Part shown: positions 32,233-40,030 of the stretch, in pieces | Layout: the number at the start of each line of letters is the position of its first letter | Position numbering within the stretch: the stretch's first letter is position 1 | NCBI GenBank assembly: GCA_041649275.1 | Contig: JBAZNL010000001.1 | Span: forward strand, 186,001-250,000 | Length of the DNA stretch: 64,000 bases | From: Candidatus Izemoplasmatales bacterium | Lineage (GTDB): Bacteria; Bacillota_I; Bacilli_A; Izemoplasmatales; Hujiaoplasmataceae | Reading direction: 5' to 3' | Made by a program: the position numbers and the translations under genes | The notes under the pieces: model-generated | Seen by the model: only the letters and a program-made list of their open reading frames with translations | The model's database searches: none | Told to the model about the DNA's origin: nothing

Positions 32233-32915
32233 CATTTCACGGGAATGTCGAGACGATCGAACGGAACCTGCTTCGGAACGTCCCGGAAGACCATCGGCGC
32301 ACCCGTCACGGGATGGGCGAAGGCGAGTTCGAAGGCGTGCAGCCCGAGGACGCCGCGACCGGCGGGCGTGCCGCCGTATTTCGTATCGCCGACCAGGGGG
32401 TGTCCGGCGTGGGCGAACTGCGCGCGGATCTGATGGAAGCGGCCGCTTTCAAGCCGGACGTCGACGAGCGTGCGGACGCGTCCCTCCCGCCGGACCACGG
32501 CGAGCGACTCGTATTCGAGGACGGCCTCGCGGCCCCCGGCCCCGTCGACGACCGCCTTGCGGGTCCCTTCGTCCTTCGCAAGCCGATCGACGAGCCGGCC
32601 GCGGGTTCCTTCGGGAATCTCGCCTTCGACGAGCGCGAGATAGCGCTTCTCGAAGGCGTGGTCGCGGATCGCCGCGGACAGTCGCGCCGCGGCCTTCGAG
32701 GTACGTGCGAACACCATCACGCCGCCGACGTTCTGGTCGAGGCGGTGGACGAGACCGAGATAGACGTCGCCGGGTTTGTCGTAGCGGACCTTCACGTCGT
32801 CCTTGAGGAGCGAGAGCATGTCCTCCTTCGGTCCGCCGTCGGCCTGCGAGAGCACCCCGGCGGGCTTGACGGCGACGATCAGATGGTTGTCCTCATAGAG
32901 AATCTTCACGGGCAT
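32232..32915 (-). CDS. RluA family 23S rRNA/tRNA pseudouridine synthase
   Basis: 227 residues, the short RluA form without an S4 domain. The catalytic Asp is in HRLDQNVGG, with the start ILYEDNHLIVAVKPAGVLSQ and the later ESGRFHQIRAQFAHAGHPLVGD, all hallmarks. It isomerises uridines in structured RNA; the target site cannot be told. Last gene of a minus-strand group with ZIP, GNAT and oxidoreductase genes. Confidence 0.93.
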   Translation of the reverse strand: MPVKILYEDNHLIVAVKPAGVLSQADGGPKEDMLSLLKDDVKVRYDKPGDVYLGLVHRLDQNVGGVMVFARTSKAAARLSAAIRDHAFEKRYLALVEGEIPEGTRGRLVDRLAKDEGTRKAVVDGAGGREAVLEYESLAVVRREGRVRTLVDVRLESGRFHQIRAQFAHAGHPLVGDTKYGGTPAGRGVLGLHAFELAFAHPVTGAPMVFRDVPKQVPFDRLDIPVK

Positions 32916-32940
32916 CGGAATCCCCTTCTTCCGGAATCGT

Positions 32941-33744
32941 TCATCCGAGCGCCACGTCGAGGATCATCATCAGCGCGAAACCGACCATCACGGCGATCGT
33001 GCCGACGTTGGTATGCTCTCCGAGCTGGGCCTCGGGGATCAGTTCCTCGACGACGACGTAGATCATCGCGCCGGCGGCGAACGCCAAAAACCACGGCATG
33101 ATGCCGGCAAGCTGCATCGCGAGGACGATGCCGATCGCCGCGAAGATCGGCTCGACGACGCCCGAGAGGGTTCCGTAGAGGAAGGCCTTGCCGGTCTTCA
33201 TTCCCTCCTGCTTGAGCGGCAGCGAGATCGCCGCGCCCTCCGGGAAGTTCTGCAGGCCGATGCCGACGGCGAGCCCGAACGCCGAGGCGATCATCGCGGC
33301 TTCGCCGCTCTTCAGGGCGAATCCGAAGGCGAGTCCGACCGCGAGCCCCTCGGGGATGTTGTGGAGGGTGACCGCGAAGACGAGCATCGTCGTACGCTTG
33401 AGCGAGGAATGGATGCCCTCGGGCTTGTCGGAATCGATATGCAGATGCGGCAGGAGGTTGTCCACCAGAAGCAGGAACAGCCCGCCGGCCATGAATCCGA
33501 CCGTGGCCGGAATCCAGCCGACCAGCCCCATGTTCTCGGCTTCGGCGATCGACGGAATCAGAAGGCTCCAGACCGAGGCGGCGATCATGACGCCGGCGGC
33601 GAAACCCAGGAAGATCCGCTTGAAGGCGTCGGAGAGGGCGTTTCGGAAAAGAAACACCATCGCCGCGCCGGCCGCCGTCATCACGGCGGTGAAACTCACT
33701 CCAAGGAACGTCATCATGTTGTCGGATACGGTCATGAGGAACAT
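32941..33744 (-). CDS. ZIP family metal transporter
   Basis: 267 residues with eight predicted helices. The metal-site motifs are LHNIPEGLA in helix 4 and LQNFPEGAA in helix 5, and a His-containing loop (PHLHIDSDKPEG) lies between helices 3 and 4. ZIP proteins import zinc, iron or manganese. I chose the ATG at 33744 because AAAGG lies 9 nt upstream; an in-frame ATG at 33753 would sit on the Shine-Dalgarno site. The second motif has Gln-Asn instead of a leading His, as in the GufA-like group. Confidence 0.9.
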   Translation of the reverse strand: MFLMTVSDNMMTFLGVSFTAVMTAAGAAMVFLFRNALSDAFKRIFLGFAAGVMIAASVWSLLIPSIAEAENMGLVGWIPATVGFMAGGLFLLLVDNLLPHLHIDSDKPEGIHSSLKRTTMLVFAVTLHNIPEGLAVGLAFGFALKSGEAAMIASAFGLAVGIGLQNFPEGAAISLPLKQEGMKTGKAFLYGTLSGVVEPIFAAIGIVLAMQLAGIMPWFLAFAAGAMIYVVVEELIPEAQLGEHTNVGTIAVMVGFALMMILDVALG

Positions 33745-33763
33745 CGTCTTCATCCTTTCGTGG

Positions 33764-34858
33764 TCATTGGTAGTTGATCGAATGGGTCCAGGGGAACGGG
33801 ACCGGGAAGATCCGCGACAGCGTCTCCCCGAGCCATCCGTCCGCACCCGAGTGATAGCTCCCGGCACAGCCGAAGACGATCTTCGCAAGTTCCTTCGGAT
33901 CGGTCACGCGCAGGGACGAGCCGCCTCCGAAGATCGTCGCGACGCCTTCCGGGGCGGTGAAGCGAAGTTCGTCGGCCGTCTTTCCGAGGACGGATCGGAA
34001 GAAGGGGCGGAGCGCCTTCATGCATCCCGGAAAATCGACGATCTTGAGACTGGCGAACTGATGGATCGGCTTCTTTTCTTCAGCGACGCCGAGGACGGGA
34101 TCGTCCGGCGCGGCCGCGAAATGAATCCGCACCCTCTCGAACTCCGCGAGGAAGAGCGGAAACGCCGCGACGAGCGCGGCGCGGTCGCCGCCCATCTCCT
34201 TGATCCCGACCTCGTCGTTTCCCTTGTCGATGACGAGGATCGCGTAGGCGACCGCCGCGCCGTCCCGTTCGACCAACCGGACGGGATAGTCGGCGTACGT
34301 GTCGGGATAGGTCTGGCCCTCGAGCAGCTGGCGGAATTCGCGCGCCCGACGGACGAAACGCACGGGGTCCTGCGCATGCAGGCGCCGAAGCGCATTGAAA
34401 TCGGAAGGCGCGTACGGGCGGATCGAAACGCCGGGAACGGACGCGAGGTGTGCCGTCGGAACCGTCGCCTCCCGCATGTCGCCGGCCTGTTCGGAACCGA
34501 AGGCGGAGTAGATCCCGCCGCCGCCGGAGATGACGACGACGTGGATGCCTTCCGCAAGCATCTTCGCTTCGGCCAGCCTGAGGAGGTTCGCGGCGAGTCC
34601 CTGGCCGCGGTAGGCCGGATCGGTACAGACGGAACCGATCGAGGCGACCCGGATCGTCGCCGGACCGATGCGGACCGGACCGGGGTAGTAGTTGACCATC
34701 GAGACGACCTTGCCGCCGTCGACGGCGACGAGCATGCGTTCGACGTTTTCCGGGGCGAACAGGGTCGCGAATTGCTCGGCCATGTTGTCCTTGAAGACGC
34801 TTCGGGACAGCCGGATCGCGTCGAGACGCTCCTCCGGACGGCAGCTGCGCAGTTCCAT
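33764..34858 (-). CDS. GNAT family acetyltransferase
   Basis: 364 residues. The N-terminal GNAT domain has IRVASIGSVCTDPAYRGQGL as its acetyl-CoA-binding strand and loop, then SGGGGIYSAFG. A second GNAT-like half and a C-terminal region (ASLKIVDFPGCMKALRPF) of SCP2 type give an Eis-like layout without the exact Eis signatures. The substrate is unknown. It starts 1 nt after the oxidoreductase stop and ends 19 nt before the ZIP gene. Confidence 0.85.
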   Translation of the reverse strand: MELRSCRPEERLDAIRLSRSVFKDNMAEQFATLFAPENVERMLVAVDGGKVVSMVNYYPGPVRIGPATIRVASIGSVCTDPAYRGQGLAANLLRLAEAKMLAEGIHVVVISGGGGIYSAFGSEQAGDMREATVPTAHLASVPGVSIRPYAPSDFNALRRLHAQDPVRFVRRAREFRQLLEGQTYPDTYADYPVRLVERDGAAVAYAILVIDKGNDEVGIKEMGGDRAALVAAFPLFLAEFERVRIHFAAAPDDPVLGVAEEKKPIHQFASLKIVDFPGCMKALRPFFRSVLGKTADELRFTAPEGVATIFGGGSSLRVTDPKELAKIVFGCAGSYHSGADGWLGETLSRIFPVPFPWTHSINYQ

Positions 34859-34859
34859 C

Positions 34860-36113
34860 TCAGACCTCCAGGGAACGGACGTACGCGTCGTAGTCGACGG
34901 TCTTCCCGCTGGTCCGCGACGTTTCCGCGGCGAACGCGAGCAGATGCGCGACGACGGCCTGCGCGGGATCGGCGATCTCGCGGTGATAGCCCTTTTCGAC
35001 GAGGCCGATGAAGGCCTTCATGATGCCCTCGTCGCCGCCGCCGTGGCCGGAATCGAGGACGGCGGTGTCGATGACCTCGGGGGCGTCGCCGCGTTCGCCG
35101 AAGTCATAGACTTCAAGCCGGTTCTGGTCCATGTGGCCGCGGATCTCGCCCTTCGTCCCCATGAGCTTGATCGTGCGGGTGTTCTCGTGGGTGAACGCGG
35201 TCATCGTGAAGGCGGCGGTGACGCCGCCCTCGTACTCGACGATCGTGACCTGATGGTCGACGACGTCGTTGTCGCAACGGTAGACGCAGCGGCCGTACGG
35301 ACCCGTCGCGAGCGCCTTGAGGAGACCGGCGTCGGACATGTCGTTCGAGACGGGAAGCTTCATCCAGTCGGGGGCGGAGAGATAGACCTTCTTCGCGTGG
35401 TAGGGGCAGGTCGCCTCCGCCGGACAGCCGTCGAGACAGCGTGCGGGTGCGCCCGCCGGGGCGTTCTCGGGACGAAAATGGAGAAGGCCGCCGAACGAGG
35501 AGACCTTCGTCGGAGTCGTTCCGGCGAACCATGAAATCAGGTCGAGGTCGTGGCACGACTTCGCCAGGATCATCGGACTCGAACGCTTGGAATTCGCCCA
35601 GTTGCCGCGGACGTAGCTGTGCGCCTGATGCCAGTAGGAGACGTTCTCGTTGTGCTGGATCGTGACCAGCCGGCCGATCCGTCCGGAGTCGAGGAGACGC
35701 TTGATCGTCGCGAAGAAGGGCGTGTAGCGGAGGACGTGGCCGACCATCAGTTCGACGCCGTGCGTCTTCGCGGCGTCGGCGAGGCGGACGCAGTCGGCGG
35801 GATCGACGGCCATCGGCTTCTCGAGGAAGACGTCGTAGCCCTTCGCCATCGCCGTCGAGGCCGGTTCGACGTGCATCGCGTCCTGCGTGCAGACGAAACA
35901 GGCGTCGGCGAGACGGGGTTCGGCGAGCAGTTCCGCGTAGCCGGAATAGCGGAGGTCGGGTTCGATCCGATGCATGTCCCCGAAATAGGCGCGGCGGACC
36001 GGATCGGGATCGGCGACGGCGACGAAGCGGATTTCCTGGGGATTTCTGGCGGCGTAGAAGCCGTAGGCGCCGATGCCGCGGTTGCCGGCGCCGATCATGA
36101 CGGCGGTAATCAT
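34860..36113 (-). CDS. Gfo/Idh/MocA family NAD(P)-dependent oxidoreductase
   Basis: 417 residues from the ATG at 36113 (AAAAGGA 10 nt upstream). The Rossmann motif is VMIGAGNRGIGAYG, the family motif is FLEKPMAV, and the catalytic region is SCHDLDLISWFAG. An extra loop with four Cys (ARCLDGCPAEATCPYHAKK) occurs near residue 230; I know similar Cys-containing loops in a subset of this family, and it may bind a metal. Members oxidise sugars, inositols or related polyols; the substrate is unknown. First gene of a four-gene operon. Confidence 0.9.
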   Translation of the reverse strand: MITAVMIGAGNRGIGAYGFYAARNPQEIRFVAVADPDPVRRAYFGDMHRIEPDLRYSGYAELLAEPRLADACFVCTQDAMHVEPASTAMAKGYDVFLEKPMAVDPADCVRLADAAKTHGVELMVGHVLRYTPFFATIKRLLDSGRIGRLVTIQHNENVSYWHQAHSYVRGNWANSKRSSPMILAKSCHDLDLISWFAGTTPTKVSSFGGLLHFRPENAPAGAPARCLDGCPAEATCPYHAKKVYLSAPDWMKLPVSNDMSDAGLLKALATGPYGRCVYRCDNDVVDHQVTIVEYEGGVTAAFTMTAFTHENTRTIKLMGTKGEIRGHMDQNRLEVYDFGERGDAPEVIDTAVLDSGHGGGDEGIMKAFIGLVEKGYHREIADPAQAVVAHLLAFAAETSRTSGKTVDYDAYVRSLEV

Positions 36114-36137
36114 CGTTAACACGTCCTTTTCACTATC

Positions 36138-36146
36138 ATTCTACCA
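36138..36146 (-). promoter_or_regulatory. Extended -10 promoter of the oxidoreductase operon
   Basis: Minus-strand TGGTAGAAT, 24 nt before the ATG; the -35 region (TTCGAA, 16 nt) is weak. Confidence 0.6.
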
Positions 36147-36178
36147 TATGGCAGCGCATTTCGAACGGCGCGGTGAAA

Positions 36179-36206
36179 AGAAAAACCGCGCCGGGCGGCG
36201 CGGTCG
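36179..36206 (-). terminator. Terminator of aspS
   Basis: Minus-strand ACCGCGCC-gccc-GGCGCGGT followed by TTTTCTTTTC. Confidence 0.92.
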
Positions 36207-36210
36207 GGAA

Positions 36211-37527
36211 TTACGGATTGACGCGGTTCGGACCGCGGTAGAGGAGCGTGACGTCGCGGATGCTCTCGGCCTCGAAGAGCCGCATCAGGAAGCGGGTGAG
36301 GCCGAAGCCGAAGCCGCCGTGCGGCGGCACGCCGTACTTGAAGAAGTTGAAGTAGAACTCGAGCGCCTCGTGGCCGAGGCCCTTCATCGTGGCCTGCTGC
36401 TTCAGGACCTCGATGCGATGCTCGCGCTGCGCGCCGGTGGTGATCTCGACGCCCTTGTAGAGGAGGTCGAAGCTCTTCGTGAGGCCGTTCTCGTCGAGCA
36501 TGTGGTAGAAGGGACGGGCGGCGAACGGATATTCCGTCACGAAGACGAAGTCGCAGCCGAAGTTCTTCTTCACGTACATGCCGATCAGTTCCTCTTCGCG
36601 GCGGTCGATGTCGGTCGGCTTCTCGCCGACGTACTTGTAGTTTTCCTGAATGATCCGCTTGACCTCGGCGAAGGGAATCCGCGGCCACTTCATTTCGTTC
36701 AGCTCGACCTCTTTCTTCATCAGGTCGAGGTATTCCTTCCCGAGCACGTCCTTGACCTTGCGGAGGGCGGCCTTGACGACCTCCTCCTCCATGTCCATCA
36801 CGTCGTGGTGGGACTTGATCCAGCTGAGTTCGGCGTCGACCGAGGTGAACTCGGTGGCGTGGAAGGCGGTGTGGGAATTCTCGGCACGGAACGCGGGCGC
36901 GATCTCGAAGACGCCGTTGAAGCCCGAGGCCATCGCCATCTGCTTGTAGAACTGGGGCGACTGGGCGAGGTACACGGTCCGTCCGAAATAGTCCATCTTG
37001 AAGACTTCGGCGCCGGATTCGGAGGCGGTTCCGAGGATCTTGGGCGAGTGGATCTCGATGAAGTTGTGGGCGACCCACCATTCGCGCATGCCCATCTCGG
37101 CGATCGTCTGCGCCTTGAAGATGAGGTAGTTGCGCTCGGTGCGGAGGTCGAGGAAGCGGTAGTCGAGACGGAGCTCCTTGTTGGTCGCGTTGGTGTAGTC
37201 GAGGATGTCGATCGGCAGTTCCTCGGCGGACAGGCTGGTGACCTCGAATTCCGCCGGAATGAACTCCATGCCGCGGAGCTTGACGTTCGGGCGGTCGTAA
37301 AGGACGCCGACGGCGCGGACCGTGCTTTCCTTCGTCAGCTTCGATGCGGTCTCGTTCATCGCCTTGTTGGCGTCGTTCTTCTCGATCGTGATCTGGACTT
37401 TGCCGGAGGAGTCGCGGACGACGACGAACTGCACGTACTGCAGGTCGCGGACCTTGTCGACGAACCCCGCGATCTCGATCGTCTCGCCGAAATGGGCGGC
37501 CAGATCCCTGAACATGATTTTTTCCAT
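36211..37527 (-). CDS. aspS: Aspartyl-tRNA synthetase, archaeal/eukaryal type (possibly aspartate--tRNA(Asx) ligase)
   Basis: 438 residues, the archaeal AspRS length, without the large GAD insertion of bacterial AspRS. An OB-fold anticodon domain (about 10-100) precedes the class II core with motif 2 FRAENSHTAFHATEFT and motif 3 GFGFGLTRFLMRL. The GAQREHRIEVL stretch favours AspRS over AsnRS. In bacteria this form is often non-discriminating and works with GatCAB to make Asn-tRNA; whether that holds here cannot be decided without the rest of the genome. The ATG at 37527 has GAGGATAT upstream. The promoter is nested in the preceding hairpin. Confidence 0.88.
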   Translation of the reverse strand: MEKIMFRDLAAHFGETIEIAGFVDKVRDLQYVQFVVVRDSSGKVQITIEKNDANKAMNETASKLTKESTVRAVGVLYDRPNVKLRGMEFIPAEFEVTSLSAEELPIDILDYTNATNKELRLDYRFLDLRTERNYLIFKAQTIAEMGMREWWVAHNFIEIHSPKILGTASESGAEVFKMDYFGRTVYLAQSPQFYKQMAMASGFNGVFEIAPAFRAENSHTAFHATEFTSVDAELSWIKSHHDVMDMEEEVVKAALRKVKDVLGKEYLDLMKKEVELNEMKWPRIPFAEVKRIIQENYKYVGEKPTDIDRREEELIGMYVKKNFGCDFVFVTEYPFAARPFYHMLDENGLTKSFDLLYKGVEITTGAQREHRIEVLKQQATMKGLGHEALEFYFNFFKYGVPPHGGFGFGLTRFLMRLFEAESIRDVTLLYRGPNRVNP

Positions 37528-37574
37528 GGGATATCCTCGTTTCCACCGGATCCAAGCGTCCGGCATTATCGATG

Positions 37575-37603
37575 ATTATATCACAAACCCCGCCGCGTTT
37601 CAA
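37575..37603 (-). promoter_or_regulatory. aspS promoter nested in a terminator hairpin
   Basis: On the minus strand TTGAAA, 17 nt spacing, TGATATAAT. The -35 lies in the hairpin loop and the 3' arm forms part of the spacer. Confidence 0.85.
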
Positions 37604-37620
37604 TCGACACGGCGGGGTTT
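37585..37620 (-). terminator. Terminator of the AraC-family gene
   Basis: An 11-bp perfect stem AAACCCCGCCG / CGGCGGGGTTT with a 14-nt loop. The T-tract is short (TTTGTG), so efficiency is uncertain. Confidence 0.7.
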
Positions 37621-37641
37621 GAACACGAAAAGCGGGAGTGT

Positions 37642-38553
37642 CTACTCTCGCCGCAGCGGCTTCACGGGCCTTGCCTCGATGTATCCGCGGTGTCCCTGCG
37701 GTTCGAGCTGGAACCGCGGCGCCTCGTCGTCCGCCCAGGCGTAGCCGTACGGCGCCGGGTCGTAGCCTTCCATCGCCTCCATCACCTTGCCGATCTCCTC
37801 CCCGAAGTCGGCGTCGTCGTACGGTTCACCCTGGAAGACCATCATCCGGCACGGTTCGAGGGTGATGATCTCGTACCCTTCGGGAATCGGCTTGTCGTAT
37901 TCGAGCGGAAGTTCGACGCCCTGGACGTACTTCGACGTCCCGGGTCGGATCAGTTTGTCGGGAAGCCACATCCCGATCGGTTCGTAGAGCGCCTCCTTGA
38001 CGCTAGAGAGCACGCCCCAGACGTCACAGCCGACCTCCTCGCAGTACTCGAAGTAGCCGGACGCCGCGACGCCGCGGCGGACCAACACCTTCCGCTTCGG
38101 TCGCTCGACGACCTGCACGAAGAGGATCGAGTGTTTCTGTTTCTTCTTCATCTTGGTACCTCCGTTCTTGATTTCGAGGTGGTAGGGACGGACGTCCCAG
38201 GGCAGAAAGAGCCGGATCGCCGGGGTCGTTTCCGCGTAGCGTTTCGGCGCGATTCCGAACTGGCGCGAGAACGCCTTCGTGAAGCCCTCGTGCGAACCGA
38301 ACATGAAGTCGAACGCCACGTCGACGACCCTTCGTTCACCGTCGCGGAGCGCCACCGCCGCCTTCGACAGGCGATAGCTCCGGATGTAGTCGAAGGGCGC
38401 CCTGCCGGTATACTCCCGGAACATGCGCGCGGCGTGCCACGGCGAATACGCCGCCGCCCGCGCGAGGTCGCAAAGCGCGATCGGTTCGTCGAGATGGTCT
38501 TCGATGTATGTCTGCATGCGGGCGACGGCCTCGATCTGTTCGCGTTCGTCCAT
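37642..38553 (-). CDS. AraC family regulator with GyrI-like effector-binding domain
   Basis: 303 residues from the ATG at 38553 (GAGGGGGAGG upstream). Residues ~5-105 hold two helix-turn-helix units (ALCDLARAAAYSPWHAARMF and VVDVAFDFMFGSHEGFTKAFSRQFG). Residues ~150-300 resemble the GyrI-like/AraC_E_bind domain (HSILFVQVVERP start, GYEIITLEPCRMMVFQGE). This layout is that of Rob/SoxS-type multidrug or small-molecule sensors. It is divergent from the riboswitch-controlled antiporter, but that gene has its own ligand control. The ligand is unknown. Confidence 0.88.
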   Translation of the reverse strand: MDEREQIEAVARMQTYIEDHLDEPIALCDLARAAAYSPWHAARMFREYTGRAPFDYIRSYRLSKAAVALRDGERRVVDVAFDFMFGSHEGFTKAFSRQFGIAPKRYAETTPAIRLFLPWDVRPYHLEIKNGGTKMKKKQKHSILFVQVVERPKRKVLVRRGVAASGYFEYCEEVGCDVWGVLSSVKEALYEPIGMWLPDKLIRPGTSKYVQGVELPLEYDKPIPEGYEIITLEPCRMMVFQGEPYDDADFGEEIGKVMEAMEGYDPAPYGYAWADDEAPRFQLEPQGHRGYIEARPVKPLRRE

Positions 38554-38645
38554 CGTCCTCCCCCTCTCGCAACCAGTATACTCCCATGATACCACGGAGT
38601 CTTGACCGCCGTTGCGCTTTTTTCGTCGACGGGAACTCCTCGCGG

Positions 38646-38674
38646 TTGACAAACGCCGCGGGCGCACGTATAAT
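38646..38674 (+). promoter_or_regulatory. Consensus promoter of the fluoride-riboswitch transcript
   Basis: TTGACA, 17 nt spacing, TATAAT: a perfect sigma-A-type promoter. CGCGG...CCGCG (38641-38645, 38656-38660) flanks the -35 as an inverted repeat. Confidence 0.93.
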
Positions 38675-38680
38675 CTTGGC

Positions 38681-38743
38681 AGGGAATGAAGTGCTCCCTT
38701 CGATTCGTCGAGAACCGCCCCTGCGGCTGATGACTTCTACGCG
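38681..38743 (+). ncRNA. Fluoride riboswitch aptamer (crcB motif)
   Basis: The stretch starts AGGGAATGAAG, closes the first stem with CTCCC, and after a variable arm continues AACCGC-ccct-GCGG followed by CTGATGACTTCTAC. This matches the crcB RNA consensus: a GG..AUG stem-loop, a second stem, and a 3' GCUGAUGACUUCUAC-like strand whose ACUUC can pair with GAAGU of the first loop to form the pseudoknot. The element starts a few bases after the promoter and ends in an overlapping terminator, giving a standard transcriptional ON switch when fluoride is bound. It precedes a cation/proton antiporter gene. Confidence 0.9.
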
Positions 38744-38770
38744 TTTCCGCGTTTGGAAGTCATTTTTCTT
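38730..38770 (+). terminator. Riboswitch expression platform terminator
   Basis: ATGACTTC...GAAGTCAT followed by TTTTCTTT. Its 5' arm is the 3' pseudoknot strand of the aptamer, so folding of the aptamer and of the terminator exclude each other. Confidence 0.9.
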
Positions 38771-38788
38771 TGGAAAGGGAAAAGACCC

Positions 38789-39988
38789 ATGATCCTATCG
38801 CTCTCGCTCATCCTCTTCGCCGGCCTCGCGCTCTCCGAAGTGGCATTCCGCCTCCGGCTTCCCCGTATCGTCGGGATGATCCTCGCCGGCATCCTGCTCG
38901 GTCCGTACGTCCTCGACCTGATCGCACCCGAGGTGCTCGCGATCTCGATCGACCTCCGTCAGATCGCGCTCGTGATCATCCTCCTGCGCGCCGGCCTCGC
39001 GCTCGACCTCGGCGACCTCCGCAAGGTCGGACGTCCGGCGCTTCTGCTTTCCTTCGTGCCGGCGACCTTCGAACTCGTCGGCATCCTGATCCTCGGGCCG
39101 ACGCTCCTCGGCCTGACCCTCGTCGAGTCGGCGGTCCTGGGCGCGATCCTGGCGGCGGTCTCCCCCGCCGTCGTCGTCCCGCGCATGCTCCGGATGATGG
39201 CGGAGGGCCGCGGTACGAACCGGGGGATCCCGCAGATGATCATGGCCGGCGCGTCCGTCGACGACGTCTACGTCATCGTCCTCTTCACCGCCTTCGTGCG
39301 CATGGCCCAGACCGGCGAGACGTCCTTCCTCGGACTGCTCTCCCTGCCGCTCGCGATCGTCCTCGGGATCGTCGCCGGCGCGCTCGCGGGCATCCTCGCC
39401 GTCCGCTTCTTCCGCCGTTTCCACATGCGCGACACGACGAAGGTGCTGGTCCTGCTCGCAGCCTCGCTCCTCTTCGTCGCCGCCGAAAGCCTGCTTGCGG
39501 GGATCGTGCCCTTCTCCGGCTTCCTCGCGGTGCTCGCGATGGGGATCGCGCTCCTCATGAAGTATCCGGTCCTGTCCGAACGGCTCGTCCGCAAATACGA
39601 GAAGATCTGGGTGTTCGCGGAGACGCTTTTGTTCGTGCTCGTCGGCGTCGCCGTCGACATCCGCATGGTCCCCGCGATCGGGTTCGCCGCGGTCGCGGCG
39701 ATCCTCGGCGCGCTCTGCTTCCGTTCCATCGGCGTCCTGGTCGCGACCGCCGGAAGGAAACTCTCCCCGAAGGAACGGCTCTACGTCGTCTTCAGCTATC
39801 TCCCGAAGGCGACGGTGCAGGCCTCGATCGGCTCGATCCCGCTCGGACTCGGGATCGCGAACGGCGACGTGATGCTCACGATCGCGGTGCTCGCGATCCT
39901 CGTCACCGCGCCGCTCGGGGCGTTTCTGATGGACCTGACGCGGGAGAAACTCGTCGCCGCCGATCCGCCGGCGGCCCCAACGGAATAA
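38789..39988 (+). CDS. Cation/proton antiporter superfamily protein (PF00999) under fluoride control
   Basis: 399 residues with about 12 hydrophobic helices. Family features are the N-terminal LPRIVGMILAGILLGPYVL, the LLRAGLALDL helix and AAVSPAVVVPRML. The ion-binding pair is GASVDDVYVI, a two-aspartate (CPA2-like) motif. The ATG at 38789 has GGAAAGGG upstream. Transcription depends on the fluoride riboswitch just upstream. Fluoride riboswitches are known to precede PF00999 antiporter genes as well as crcB and eriC genes. A role in fluoride tolerance, by direct export or by pH/sodium adjustment, is therefore inferred. No crcB or CLC-F gene is in the window. Confidence 0.92.
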   Translation: MILSLSLILFAGLALSEVAFRLRLPRIVGMILAGILLGPYVLDLIAPEVLAISIDLRQIALVIILLRAGLALDLGDLRKVGRPALLLSFVPATFELVGILILGPTLLGLTLVESAVLGAILAAVSPAVVVPRMLRMMAEGRGTNRGIPQMIMAGASVDDVYVIVLFTAFVRMAQTGETSFLGLLSLPLAIVLGIVAGALAGILAVRFFRRFHMRDTTKVLVLLAASLLFVAAESLLAGIVPFSGFLAVLAMGIALLMKYPVLSERLVRKYEKIWVFAETLLFVLVGVAVDIRMVPAIGFAAVAAILGALCFRSIGVLVATAGRKLSPKERLYVVFSYLPKATVQASIGSIPLGLGIANGDVMLTIAVLAILVTAPLGAFLMDLTREKLVAADPPAAPTE

Positions 39989-40028
39989 AACAAAGGCATT
40001 TCCGTCCGTCGGAAATGCCTTTGTTTTT
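39987..40028. terminator. Bidirectional terminator
   Basis: AACAAAGGCATTTCC-gtccgtc-GGAAATGCCTTTGTT with TTT on the plus side and A-run/T-run symmetry; serves the antiporter and the convergent flavoprotein gene. Confidence 0.92.
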
Positions 40029-40030
40029 AT

